From Zonotrichia leucophrys gambelii (taxonomy: Eukaryota > Chordata > Aves > Passeriformes > Passerellidae), in NCBI RefSeq assembly GCF_028769735.1, contig NC_088172.1, positions 89,362,451 through 89,426,450 on the forward strand: a stretch of 64,000 nucleotides of DNA, written 5' to 3'. This document shows, piece by piece, positions 47,836-60,165 of the stretch; the stretch's first letter is position 1, and each line of letters starts with the position of its first letter. Both the position numbers and the translations under genes were made by a program. A model generated the notes under the pieces. The model was not told the DNA's origin and did no database searches. It was given only the letters and a program-made list of their open reading frames with translations.

Positions 47836-48974
47836 TGTCTTATTTTGAAAAACAGGTGTCAGCTAAGGAAGATAAGAACCTCCCTTGGAATGGAAGATAT
47901 GGCCCCCTTCCCTCCAAATTATTATAATTCTGAAATTAAGGGGCGTTCAGGCAGGGATATGAGAAAATGAAAACAAGTTCTCTACCAGGATGTATAACAA
48001 GGCAAAGAAACAACAGTGGCTGTGACAGCAGAACCACAAACCCTGTCTCGGCCTCCTCTGGGCTGCGGGCACTTTAGCCTTTGGTGCAGTTCCAGTCACA
48101 GCCGGCAGGGGTGGCTCCCGGCTGGGCAGGGCGAGTGCGATGATTCCCCTGCGCCTGCAGGGGGCGCTGTGACACGAGTTTCGGTCGTGTCTCTGCACAC
48201 AGTGATGATGATGGCCGCAGCCGGCAGGAGCGGGTGGAGAAAAGGCTTCCTTTATGAACTCACAGGGGGAACCAATCCTGATGCCCCTTTGGGATAGCAA
48301 AAGGATCTGTAGCAGGAACCTTGGAGTAGCAAGCTGAGAAGGCAGGGATGAGCAAAGTCCCAGAGTGGTAGGTGAAATATATCAGAGAGGTCCTGGCAGT
48401 GGAGGAGGTGAGTGGTTACAGTGCAGCAAAGAAACCTCAGAGAAGTGGCAGAGAAACAGTGGGGTATGGGCAGTGGCTGGCCCCAAACAGGGCCAGCAGA
48501 AACTCCCTTGGAGGGTGAAAGGGCTTGGAGATCCCAGAGGCACCCAAGGAGATGGTGACAGGTCCTTTGTTTAGTGAGGTCAGGGTGTTAATAAGGTCCC
48601 AGTGCATCGGCCACTCTTATGAGCAGAGCCCTGCTCATGATAGAAGGCAGCAGAGGACAGAACCCCACAGCGGTGGTGAATTCTTCCTACAGCAACTGCA
48701 GCCTCCTTCCCCTCTGAATGCTGAGAGACCAAGAAGGAATGCCTCCTAGCACCTGCCCCAGCCCCCTTTTCCCCACCCAAATTCTTTGGTATCTCTGCCC
48801 CTCCAAGAGAACCCCTCAGACAAGAGAAGTGCAGCCAGTGTCCTCTTCCTCTGAGGTTGGCAACTGCTTTTATCTCTCTTAAGTTCTCTTAAGTTATTAT
48901 TGTCTCCTAGCAATACATATGGGGGAAAATTCCCTGAAAGAAAGAAGCAAGAGGAAGAATCCCAAACCCCAACA
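47836..48974 (-). mobile_element. Solo LTR, minus orientation
   Basis: 1139 bp flanked by perfect TTTGT (47831-47835 and 48975-48979). Its left ~120 bp resemble the left end of the element at 31195 (CAGCTAAGGAAGA, CTCCAAATT, ATTAAGGG). The rest differs and includes a GC-rich stretch around 48050-48240. On the minus strand it opens TGTTGGGGTTTGGG. Confidence 0.75.
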
Positions 48975-50297
48975 TTTGTGTATATGTAGCACAGCCCAGG
49001 AACAGCAGTACAGATTAGACAATAATCCTGAGATTAACATTTGCCTTGCAGAGGCTGCCTGCTCAAGAGAAGGGTTTGTGGTAACAGACATTTGTTCTAA
49101 GACAGGAAGATTAAAAAAAAAATAAATAAACTCACAATACCTAAAAAATACATTCAAAACCCTCAAAGGAATAGTTAATAATTAAACAAAAAGTTGAATG
49201 TTTAAAGAGTGAAATATTTTTCTTGTGGTCACTCATGTCTTATACTGTGGCATCAAGACTCATGCTGATTGCCCTGTGTCACCTTGCACATGAAGTGAGC
49301 CCTGAGCAGACTAGCTAAATCTTGTGTCATTCGTCTGTGAGAGCCACCTGAATGGCCTTGTCCACAGAAACCTCTGCTGCTCTGAAAGGAGAAGACTTTT
49401 TGGATGAAAGTGCCACTTCTGCTGTTCCTGCAGTGCTGACAGCCATCCTGGTAGTGTGTCATTGTGGCTGTTGACAGCCTGCTTTATGGTTCCTTCACAT
49501 GCTTTATGCCTTTTCCCAAGCCACAAAGTGATATACACTCAGTAAGGAGGCAGAAGTGATAAAAGGAAACTAACATGGTGACATAATCCAGTAGAAAAGT
49601 CCAGATTCTTCTCTACTCACTCCTTTCCAGCATTTCCACATCCCAAGTTACCATTGGAACAGCTGAGTAGGGTAGGATTCCTTCGGTGTGCGAAGTATTT
49701 TTTCCAAACTGTATCCAAAAGTCACTTTCCTCTTGTGCCACAAGGCACATTTCCATATATTAAAAAAAAATACATATACCTGACATTCTCCAGGCAAATG
49801 TAGGGTTCATTAACATCAGTTGCAGACTCTCAGACTGAGTAAAGCCCCTGGGCCAAATGGTGGGAATACTGAGCAAAAATACACATGGTTGTAATCCATG
49901 TGTGCCTGCACCATCTGTTTGCTTGTTTTCCCAGAAAATCACAAGTCTGATGCTTCATCCCACTTCACTGCCTGATTTAAATTAGTAACCTTTGGAAAAC
50001 CCCAGCTATGCTTTATGCAAAGCTTAGGTAAGATTAGTTACTTCACTCAGAGTCCAATTTATTTAGCAATTAGGAAAAATTAGACAGTAACTGAGTTTGC
50101 TGTTTTGAAATGAAGGGCCTGAGTCCTCAGGTCTGCTCCCAGGCTAAATGCTGGGTTTAGTACTTCATGATTTCAAAGTCTCCAAACAAGTACTTTACAC
50201 TGCAATTATTTTTGCATCATTCAGCCTCCAAATAACCTTCCTATTCAACCTGTGAGCATACTAATGATCAAAACAAATAAACAGGAATGTGAATCTT

Positions 50298-51458
50298 TGT
50301 CGTGATTTGATGCTGGCCAAATTCCAGACACCCACGAACATCACTCACTCAGCCTCCCCTGCCTAAGCTAGGCAGACAAAAGAGAAAAGTTTAATGAAGG
50401 CTTCATGAATTGAGATAAGGACTGGGAGAAAACACTCCAAGGGCAAAACAGGATCAGCCGAGAGATACAAAGTGAATTTATTACTTACAAAATCACATGA
50501 AGATAATGAGAAGCAAAATAAGCCCTTAAAACCATATTTTCTTTCCCCAACCCCTCACTTCTTCACACTGACAATGCAGGGAGAAAGGGCAGTTTGTCAG
50601 TTTGGTCAGTTTGTCACCCAAGATTTTCTTCTGCTACTCCAGAAGAGGAGTCCTTTCCCTGTGAGACCGTGAGGTCCCTCCCACAGGAGACACATCTCCA
50701 CAAACCTCTCTGATATGGGCCCAATCTCACAAGCAGCAGCCCTCCCAAAACTGCTCCAACATGGTTCTCCTCCCACGGGGCGCAGTACTCCAAGAACAGG
50801 CTGCTCCAACCAGGGAGCAGGGCCCTCGCCCTCCACTGGGTCTCCCACTGGATCACAGCCTCCTCCAATCACCCACCTGTTCTGGCATGGGCACCTCCCC
50901 CATTTATTGTGGGTGGATTTTTGCATCCCCCATGGATCCCCATGGCCTGTGGGTGGATCTCTGCATCCCCCATGGATCCCCATAGGCTGTGGGTGGATCT
51001 CTGAATCCTCCAGAGATCCCTGTGGGCTGCAGGGGCACAGCTGCCTCACCATGGCCTTCATCATGTTTTACCATGGTGTCACCACAGCCTGCAGAGGAAT
51101 CTTGGCTCTGGCATCTGGAGCAGCACCTCCTCCCCCTCCTTCTCCACTGACCTTGGTGTCTCCATGTTGTTTCCTTCACATATTCTCAGAGGAAGCTCCT
51201 CCTCTTCTCTGGCTAGGAAAAAACAAAACAAAAAAAAAAAACCTATGTCTCCCATTGCTTTGATTTTCTTAAATCTGTTATCACAGAGCCGTTACAATCA
51301 TCTCTATTTGGCCCAGCCTTGGACAGCAGCATGTCCATCTTCAGAGCCATCAGGGATTGGCTCTGCTGGACATGGTGGAAGCTTCCAGCAGCTTCTCACA
51401 GAAGCCACCTCTGTGGCCCCCCCTGCTACTAAAAACCAGACCATAGAAAACCAACACA
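50298..51458 (-). mobile_element. Avian ERV LTR with internal 40-bp repeats
   Basis: About 1.16 kb opening TGTCGTGATTTGATGCTGG and ending ...AAACCAACACA, matching the general layout of a common avian LTR read in reverse. It includes three 40-bp repeats and an A-rich tract at about 51223-51242. No clean target duplication was found. Confidence 0.6.
50911..51030. repeat. Three tandem 40-bp units
   Basis: Units at 50911-50950, 50951-50990 and 50991-51030 each start GGGTGGAT and share GCATCCCCCATGGATCCCCAT. The third is more diverged. Confidence 0.9.
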
Positions 51459-53399
51459 GTATTTTCCATTATAGTTTTCAGTAGCAACTTTTTTTTCTCA
51501 GCCTGAATGTATCACACTGGTAACACTGGTCCCAGGAAATGCCTTGTGATGCTGTATTGATTTTGTGACACCATTGGGGAATCATCAATTAATGTTATTA
51601 AGGAGAAACCTTGTCCTCTGCAGAAATCGTACACCCAAATCATATGCATACACTTGCTGCATTTACCCCATGGCTTTAGACCCCTTAGACTACCATACTA
51701 GCCCTTGTTGCAGTGGGGCAGGGTGCTGGGACAGTCATTGAGGCTCTAGACACACCCCGAACTTCCACTCTGCCCAAGAGCAGTTCCAGCACCACTGGTT
51801 TTGTTCTCTATTCAGTGACTCCCAGTCAACAGCTACAAAGCACTGCCTTGCACAGCACATGTAAATCACATTGGTTCACAATGCTAGTGGTGTTCTCTGA
51901 GAAACAACTTGACACATATAGCACAATTCCTTGGAGCACAGGAGATGAACTAGTGCTGTACAGAAGCTCTCACTGAGCACGCAGTGCACATCTGGAGTGA
52001 TCAAGGTTCTGATGCCAACTTGCTTTGAGTCAATTGGGAGAGACAGTTCTGCAGCAGATGAGGTTTTGGCCTAAAGGAATATAAATATCTGGATATCATA
52101 TTTCTTGATTAGCTCACTAGATAACTTCATGTGAAACAGCTGAACGAAGTCTTAAAGAGATCACGAACATTCTGAATGCAAAGCTCCCTTTAGCATATCA
52201 GCTTTTCTTCAGGGGCATTTAAGGTTTATGTGGCCCATTTTAGGGATCATTTTAATGTGGCTCTGATGTACACAGTTTCCTTTGCCTCTTTCTTCATACT
52301 TACTATATTTACATTTTTTTGTGACAGAATTTAACAGGTGGACTGGATCTGATTTCCTCATTGTTCATCTGGTTGCACCCTTTCAGGACATTAAAAATCC
52401 CTTAGTGTATTTTCAAATTTTAAACTGGCTGTTCAAAATAAAACCAAGCAAAGTATTTGTTGTGAAATTCTTAATGCTCTCTGCTATCTGCAGACATTGG
52501 GGACTTACCAATCTTCTTCAAGTTTTCTGAAAGGAATGCCACAGTAGTGGCTCTTTTACCCCAGACATGTTTTATATTCACAGGTTTCTTTCCTTACCTT
52601 ATTTTTCCAGAGCTAAGTGTCCACTAGCTCACAAGAGCCTTGTGAATGTGCATCGGGACACACAGTCAAAGTTTTCTGCAAACCTCCTACACCCTTCATG
52701 ACCTTTGACAGCCTCTGATGGTCTCATCTGCTAGGGACTGTGTAATGTGTCCCCAAGGTGTCTATGCAGGTAAGTGAAAATGTCAGCTAAGTGAACAAGT
52801 TTGGAGGTGAAGAAGACAGGTGATGTGCCACACATTTCCTTTCCTTCTGGAGACCTGGAAAGCAAAAGAACTGCTCCCTCAAGTGTGAGTGGTTTAGAGC
52901 AGTGAGGAGACAGCATTAGCAAAGGACACCAAGTCTTTAAGGATTCACTGCCACTTTTCTGCTCTTTCCTTCCCTGAGAGGGCAAGGAAAGCTGTCATGG
53001 GTCCTCTGATTTATGGCTATTCACTGTGTGTCTCTCCTGCTGGAGCTACTGCAGCTGCACTCCAAAACACAATAGCCAGAGAGAGACACAAAGAGAAAGG
53101 CTCCCAGGAAAGCACATCACCCTCCTTCCTCCCCCTACTTTCCAGGGGGAGGTTTGTATTTTGTTTCTGTGGGACAGCATGTGCAGGCTGCTGCTGCCTA
53201 GCACAGGCAAAACCCAAAGAGCAAGGGCAGACAGGGATTTATATGTCCCATGCTCAGGCTTGCTAACAATGACACTCTGCCGATTCCATTCCTGCATTCA
53301 GGGGGTTTAAAGCAGAGGAACCCCAAAAGGGCTGTGGTCTATTGTCTTCAGATCGTGCTGCCTCTTTAAAATCAGAAATGCGCGGACAGCTTCAAGGTG
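51459..53399. other. No gene recognised; upstream region of PROKR2
   Basis: Only short open frames. 52990-53330 has overlapping frames on both strands without recognisable domains. A promoter for PROKR2 may lie at its right end. Confidence 0.45.
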
Positions 53400-53650
53400 C
53401 CTCCCACTGAGCAAAGGCTTTGGATGCCGGCACAGAGGCAGAGGAGCCATCCTCCCCTGAGCACAGGGATAACCTAATGGGAGAGAAAGCAGCACTCAGC
53501 GGAGTCCTTGCGCTACTTCCAGTGATCCTTTCTCTCCTCCAGTAACAGCAGCACGTGCAGAGGAGAAACCTGGCGGCTCTCTCACCAGAGAAGAAACCTG
53601 GCTCTCTCTCAGGTTGCCTGAGACCTCCAAGATGATGAGCACAACTGCAG
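53400..53650 (+). other. Possible non-coding first exon of PROKR2
   Basis: A moderately GC-rich stretch ends in CTGCAG|GTACCC, a usable splice donor, about 1.5 kb before strong acceptors at 55139 and 55168 (the second has a long pyrimidine tract). PROKR2 in mammals has an upstream non-coding exon, so this is a reasonable place for the 5' UTR. The transcription start cannot be located, so the left edge is a guess. An ATGATG pair lies just before the donor. Confidence 0.35.
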
Positions 53651-55168
53651 GTACCCTTTGCTGATAGTGTTATGTCAGTTTGTAGATGGTTGTGTTGTCT
53701 GCATTTATTTTACAGATCTTTTGGTATTTAGCAGTGAAACCTGACACAGATACTGCCCCTTGCTTTGGCCAACGGATTTTGCATCCAAGAGTTTATTTAG
53801 CACTTCTCTTAAATGAATGTTTACCTTTCCAGGCAGCTGTGGAGGTGTCTCCTGAAGCAGTCCCTTGTCAGAACTGTTTCATTTCAGGCTTTGGCTTTTT
53901 GTTATTCTGTTCTGCAATGCTCAGTTTAAAAAACAATGTCGTGACCAAAGCTGTAAAACAGAGTTTCTGACAGATATTTTTTAAGTGACGGTACATCAGG
54001 GTCTGAGGGTGGTTCCAGGGAAAGAAGGGAGCAACAGCTCCACTATGCAGATTACCCTTTGTAGCCTTTGTGAATGCTATTGTTCAGTAGCATTTGACAC
54101 CCCGAGGACTTACTGCTTCAGGGCAGAAGAAGCAGTAATGCTCCCTGATCCTCTGCTCGGATGAGGTGAGACTGTCCTGGCAGCTAGGAGTCTGGTGTGA
54201 AGATTCCTGGATAGACCATGAGAAGATACAAGAAGATGGCCTCTCAGCATTTTGATGCAGAGAGGCAAAAAATAAGGAGTAGATTAAATGGGTTTTTTCC
54301 CCTCTGTGTGGGAATTTTATATTTTTTTTTATACGTGGTACAACTGGCAGTACAAAGAGGGGAGCCTGTTCCTCCCCAGCATCAAAAATGCAAGGTACTC
54401 TGTCTTGCTTACAGAAGATTTTATCTTTCACCTTTCACTCTCTGTGGAAACACTTTCCCTGTGAATGGCAGATTTGCCTTTACAGCTAAGCTCTACAAGT
54501 TCATGAGACAAAATTGTTGTCTTTGCAAATTGGCAGAGTTCTGTCAAACCTGTTTGACAGAAGTGATAATGGATTATGCTGGTGGAAAAATTTTGTCCTG
54601 TACTCAATTAATGGTTGCCAAAAGGGAAGTGCTGGATTTGGTATTTTCTTGGGACTTTGCAACTCTTACTTCAACTCTTACTCTACTTAAGAAATGTATT
54701 TAGAAGCAAGAACATCAGTTCTCTTCTCACTGTCCTCTACCACATCCCTGTGAAACAACCAGAATAAAGCATAAACTTTGTCCAAAAGGCACATCAAATG
54801 CTTTACAGAACACTGAGTTGTCACTTTAGTGTCTTTTACCTTGCACGATGATGACAGCACCATGGGCTTGCGGGCTGGTAGAGTTTTAAACTTGATTTTA
54901 CATTCCTCCTAGACTGTCATTTCACTGCCTGGTGAAAATTTCATTGTTGGTAAATAAAACGGTAACTGTTGTAACAAACAGTGCATGAAGCAACTAGAAG
55001 CATTTATTTTGTGAGAACAGAAGCATTCCTTCACAGGGTATTTCTTCCTTCTGTGCACATGCAGCAACAGATCTGTGGGGCAATGAGATGGCTATTGCTT
55101 TCCTTCAAGATGAGTACTTTTGCTGTCATTTCCTTTCAGGAAACATTTTCCTCTTTTTGTTTCCACAG

Positions 55169-55341
55169 AAGGAGATAAGTGAGGCTGTTGTCCTATAATC
55201 TTCTGGGGACAAAGACAAGGTTACTCACTGCTCAAAAGGAAGCTTTGGGTGAGGTCTCTCACCTGCCGATCTTGTGCCCTGCCACACTGGGCTAACAACA
55301 CTGAGGGCCAGCCAAGCTGCACATGCCAAAAGACGACAGAG
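55169..55341 (+). other. Probable PROKR2 5' UTR in the first coding exon
   Basis: The sequence between the acceptor TTTGTTTCCACAG (ending 55168) and the start codon is probably untranslated leader. The receptor frame stays open upstream to about 55249 but has no ATG there. A short upstream ORF (55323-55361, 12 codons plus stop) overlaps the start in another frame. Confidence 0.5.
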
Positions 55342-55361
55342 ATGGCCATGGAGCAAACTGA
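55323..55361 (+). promoter_or_regulatory. Upstream ORF overlapping the PROKR2 start
   Basis: An ATG at 55323 opens a 12-codon frame in the +1 register. It ends at TGA 55359-55361, past both candidate PROKR2 start codons. Overlapping uORFs of this kind usually lower initiation at the main start; that effect is inferred here. Confidence 0.4.
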
Positions 55362-55838
55362 ACGCAACCTAAATGCTACCGCCCACCTCAATTTTGCTTC
55401 AATCTACAACATCCATAATGGGGATTTCACCTCTTTGAGAAACTTCTCTTTCCCTTTCAATTTCACCTACAGTGATTATGACCTGCCACTGGACAGTGAA
55501 GATGACATGACCAAAACCCGCACCTTCTTCACAGCCAAGATTGTTATTGGGGTTGCTCTGGTTGGCATCATGCTGGTTTGTGGCATTGGCAACTTCATCT
55601 TCATTGCTGCTCTCGCCCGCTACAAGAAGCTGCGAAACCTCACCAACCTGCTGATTGCCAACCTGGCCATCTCAGACTTCATCGTGGCTATTGTGTGCTG
55701 CCCCTTTGAGATGGACTACTACGTGGTGCAGCAGCTGTCCTGGGAGCACGGCCATGTCCTCTGTGCCTCAGTCAACTACCTACGAACTGCCTCCCTCTTT
55801 GTTTCGACCAATGCTCTCCTGGCTATAGCTGTTGACAG
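55342..55838 (+). CDS. PROKR2: Prokineticin receptor 2, first coding exon
   Basis: This exon encodes residues 1-166 of a class A G-protein-coupled receptor for prokineticin peptides at the plasma membrane. It holds the extracellular N-terminus with three N-glycosylation sequons (N11, N34, N40), the TM1 stretch around residues 63-90, the TM2 motif NLAISD, Cys141 at the base of TM3, and the Asp-Arg of the DRY motif at its end. The segment [18 protein letters not shown] and the YDLP...DMTKTRTFF region match PROKR2 rather than PROKR1 as I know them. The donor is AG|GTAAGT, splitting the Arg codon of DRY, as expected for this family. Two in-frame ATGs (55342 and 55348) are possible starts. Both have a purine at -3 and G at +4, and the second sits in GCCATGG. 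I use the first. No frame damage is seen. Confidence 0.95.
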
Positions 55839-58422
55839 GTAAGTGGGATGCTATGACTGCACAAAGATGTAGCCACAGCTTCCAAAGTTCTAAACCATGT
55901 CCTCAAGTGTCACATCCACATTTTTTGTGAACTTTTCCATGGATAGAATGTTTCGATGCCTGACCACTCTTTCAGTGAATAATTTTTTTCTAATTGTGTA
56001 GCAGTCCTGAGACACTGCCTGCCTTTTACTCCAGGAATTTTAACAATTTAATTTAATTGTATCCTTTCTCAAGACTCTTCTCTGAGCCTCGTGCACCACG
56101 GACTCTGACAGACCAAGACCATGAGCATAAGTCTGGTGCTGACCTAAGTGTGACATGACTGACTCACAGAAAGCCAGAGGCTGGCTCAGTAAACTCTTTA
56201 CAGAAAGGCCATCATCACAAGATCTCTTTCATGTTCAAACACAATACACATGTCTGTAGACCCTATGCACATACATATATGATTCCCACTCTTCCTTCCT
56301 CTTCTTTTCCCCAACTTCTCTCATGTGCCATTTCAAACTTTAGTGTAGTGTTGCAGTTTTCAGTCCCTGATGCAAAAGTCAGCTCAGGAATAGTTAGCCC
56401 TGCTGAGGGCTGTACAGATACAGCTTGTGTATGGCTGATTCAGCTGTTCCTGATATGAATGGAAGTCTGTGAAGAGACTATGGAGAAGTTCAGAGGTGTT
56501 TTCCTTGGTGTGGGCAAGGGGACGATCAGCTCCTACAAAACAAATCCTTAACAAGCATCTAACAGAGCAGGCTTTCAACAGCAGCTGAGGACTCAGGGTA
56601 AAGCTTCTAAACACTATCATGTATGCATTACCATTTTCTATCAGTTTTTCAGCTTCTACAAGGTTTCCTTTGAAAGCTCTGCCAGTGCATCCCAGGCTGA
56701 TGAAGTAACGGGTCATGGCGCCCTTATGTCTGCCAAGAAATCAGATTTATAGCATATCTTCCCACACATCTTTAAAAACAAGCCCGATTAATAAGATTAA
56801 TCACTGAAGCTTGTTGTAAGAACACCATGTTTTGGTTTTATGGCTTTTCTTTTTTTTTTTTTCTTTTTTTTTTTTTGCAAGCTATTGGTTTGGTAAACAG
56901 AGAGAAACCCCTTTGTTTAACAATCACCTATTCCATGTTATGTCATGTGGATTGTTGACTTCTGTCTCTAAAAAGAACAGGCTCCTAACATAGGTCTTCC
57001 CATGTTTAGATCTTTTAAAAGGAATCAGCTGTGTAAAGTGAGTAAGCCTGTCCCACTGCGGACTTACTTTAGGGAGGGCTCTCTTTCTTCTTCGTCCATG
57101 TCTATTCACATGAATAAACAGAATTTCACATTTTTAAGGCCACACCTACACTGGAAAAAATGCAACATTTGAAGAGGAAGAGTGCGTGGTAAGGGTCTAA
57201 TATCCACACTGCAAATATTTAGCTTGGTCCCCTGGACCAAACACCCATAGGCATTTAGTGTGTTTTATGTAGGAGCACAACTTCCAGGATGGTTTCATCT
57301 GAATTCAGTTTGTGAACTGCAGAACCACTGCACAGTAACAGCCATGGTAAGCAATGACAATCAGGAAATCCACCACAAAAGCTTCCTCCAGAATCTACTG
57401 GACAGATCGATCCCATCCAGCCAAATGTTCTGCTGAGCAGATATGCACTTTTATGAATACATACACATACATTATGCCACAGCTTACTTCCCGAGGACCT
57501 GACATAAAAATGTTAACCTTCTGCTCCACAATGAGGCTGACTCATTTTGCTGTCCCCTGACATTTACCCTGCACTATTAAGAGCCATGAACAATTTATCT
57601 GCTTCCAATAACTGGCTGATGAAAAGTGCTGCTGACTTTCCATTTTACTTCAGAATAACTATATCTTATGGATGCTATTCTATATATTGAATGTATACAG
57701 ATGTAACAGACTCCAAAGGAATGAGAAATTCCACTTTTTGAAACAATACTTTGGGTTAAACACAGTTGTACTGGGATCTCTGATAAAAATCTCCTCCTAG
57801 CAGGAATACTACAACCTTGCAGCTTTACAGCAGTGCAAATATCTAACTCAAGTTTTCTGCTTTGCCATATTACTTAATACTGCATATTTAAGATGATTAA
57901 GCAATGGTCATCTCCAGAATACACACAAAAAGGGTTTGCATGGGCAGAAAATAGATACACATCTATTAAAATCATGTTCACCTGTAACCATACATTAGCA
58001 TCACCTTCAGGTCTTTGCACCCCACAGAATAACCACAGAAATAAGAAAAACACTGTAATGTATATTTCACCTCTTTGTAAAAAGAGCTATTTAAGTAGCT
58101 CTCTGCCTAGGGAAAACATTTTCCTGATTCTACATGTCTGTGTTTTCTTCCTTGGACCTGACTAGATGTTTAATACTGCATTTTTCTAACTCTTACTCCT
58201 GTTTAAAAGGAAAAGTTGTGATACAAAATTGTAACTCAGCTCCAGGCTGCTACTTCACAACATGTTCTTACAGATGATTATGTCCTTACAGATGAGTATG
58301 TTCAGGCTCTCCCCTCAGGAATGACAGCAATTTCCTCCTGTCCAATTCTGTTTGCTTGTATTTTGAAGTGTGTTCTGACCAGTGTTTTCAGACTTCATTT
58401 TGAATATATTTTTCTGTTCTAG
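55839..58422 (+). other. PROKR2 coding intron
   Basis: A 2584-bp GTAAGT...TTCTAG intron at the position conserved in PROKR genes, within the DRY codon. It contains a poly(T) run near 56845-56877 and no recognisable second gene. Confidence 0.85.
56845..56877. repeat. Poly(T) tract
   Basis: Nearly pure T run in the PROKR2 intron. Confidence 0.85.
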
Positions 58423-59113
58423 GTATTTGGCCATTGTTCACCCACTGAAACCACGCATGAATTATCAAACAGCAACCGTCCTCATTGCCTTGGTCTGGGT
58501 CATCTCCATACTTCTAGCAATTCCATCTGCATACTATGCTACTGAAACTGTGTTGTTTATAGTTAAAAACCAGAAGAAATTTTTCTGTGGCCAAATTTGG
58601 CCAGTTGACCAGCAGATGTACTATAAATCATACTTTCTCTTCATCTTTGGCATTGAATTTGTAGCACCTGTGATTACAATGACCTTGTGTTATGCCAGGA
58701 TCTCTCAGGAGCTTTGGTTTAAAACTGTCCCAGGATTTCAGACAAAACAAATCAGAAAGAGGCTTCAGTGCAGAAGGAAAACTGTTATGGTACTAATGTG
58801 CATTCTGACTGCCTATGTTCTCTGCTGGGCACCTTTCTATGGTTTCACAATTGTCCGGGACTTCTTCCCCACCCTTTTGGTGAAAGAGAAGCATTATCTC
58901 ACTGCCTTTTACATAGTCAGGTGCATCGCCATGAGTAACAGCATGATAAACACCATGTGTTTCGTAACCGTGAAAAACAACACTATGAAGTACTTCAAGA
59001 AGATCATGCTACTCAGATGGAGGTCAACGTATAAGGGAAGCAAATCTAGCATAGATTTGGACCTGAGAACAAGTGCAATCACAGAGGAAGTAGACTGCAT
59101 AAAATTACAATAA
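58423..59113 (+). CDS. PROKR2: Prokineticin receptor 2, second coding exon with stop
   Basis: This exon encodes residues 167-395 and completes the receptor. It starts after a TTCTAG acceptor and restores the Arg codon, giving [13 protein letters not shown]. Visible marks are Cys221 in extracellular loop 2 (partner of Cys141), the basic third intracellular loop [15 protein letters not shown] of TM6 at about 300-304, and the family's variant TM7 motif NTMCF in place of NPxxY. The tail ends [10 protein letters not shown], very like the PROKR2 C-terminus. Total length is 395 residues against 384 for the human protein, the excess being in the N-terminus. The receptor family couples mainly to Gq; that is family knowledge, not read from this DNA. 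No AATAAA is seen in the first 780 bases after the stop. Confidence 0.95.
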
Positions 59114-59898
59114 TTTTTCTGAGGTTCTAATCTCAGCTTTTTTGGAGAGGGGGAAAGAGGAAATAATACCTTGTCAGAAGCTTCTTCCTTGTCTGTGGGA
59201 ATACCCTCTCACTGGTGAGAGCCCTCAAAAAAGCAGCCTGCTTTGCATTCCCACCAGAATTCTTCTCACTGTACTGCTGGATAATCCTTACACTTGAAAA
59301 GATGCTGTGCTTCAGTTCATACATCTGTCAATTTGGGATGTAGACACTAATTTTATAGTTGTTTAATAAGAACAAAGAAATCTATGAATACAATGGTGGA
59401 AAAGTTGAGTGCTGACCCTAGCAGTGATGCCTCTCTGTTTCTTAAGAGAAACCTCTTAACACCTTTGAGCTTATGACTTGTACCTTTAAGCTATTTAGTG
59501 TCCTTTTCTTTCTGCTCAGAAGAGAAAGGACTCCTAGAAAGCCCATTTTGCTTCCAGTCACTTTTTAACCTCTCCGTTTACCTTTCCTGATGAATCTTCT
59601 TGAAGTCTATAGACCACCAGCTTTCTATTGTCATTGGACAATATGCACAGCATGCTCTTATGAAAGGCACATGCTCTGAAAGCTAAAATCCGCTTCACAG
59701 GCAAGTGAAAACCTCAAGTTTCTTCCTGTCACACCCTGTTTAAGAATGCTTTATCAATACTCCACTTTTTAGTTTTATGGAGAGTTTTAACTTTGTTATG
59801 CATTTGGAAATGCCACAGATATATATGAAAAGGATCTACTCCCTCATCTCCAGGCACCCTGTGGCCAGCTTCTGCTACCTTGAGATGCTGAGCTCCTC

Positions 59899-60165
59899 AC
59901 AGAATCAATCACAAAATTGTAGAACTTGAGAATAATATCTCCACATTGTCTAGCCCATCCCTCTGCCCATGTTAGCCAGGATTGTGTCCAGCTAGGCTTT
60001 GACTGACTCCAGGGAATGCTGACAGTCTCCATGGATCACCAGTGTCAGTGTTCAACAGCTCTCACTCAGTGAAAAAGTGTTTTCTTATGTTCAGATGGAG
60101 TTTCATGTGTTTTACCTTGCTTGTCAGCGGGATCCATATAAACCTACATCATGGTGGTGGGAAAA
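59899..60165 (-). repeat. CR1 LINE 3' portion
   Basis: AGAATCAATCACAAAATTGTAG, then TGTCTAGCCCATCCCTCTGCC and TGTGTCCAGCTAGGCTTTGA, all diverged CR1 text in reverse orientation. Old and 5'-truncated. Confidence 0.75.

Noticed and set aside
49253..49538. Minus-strand frames of 69 and 75 codons with coding-like peptides
   Set aside because: Two competing frames, no clear splice sites and no recognised homology. Left uncalled.
50606..51263. Long overlapping open frames on both strands (152 and 182 codons)
   Set aside because: They lie inside an LTR and translate its 40-bp tandem repeats and pyrimidine-rich text.
54218..54703. 161-codon plus-strand open frame between the PROKR2 leader and coding exon
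   Set aside because: No recognised domain, no splice support and biased composition. A chance frame in the upstream intron is more likely.
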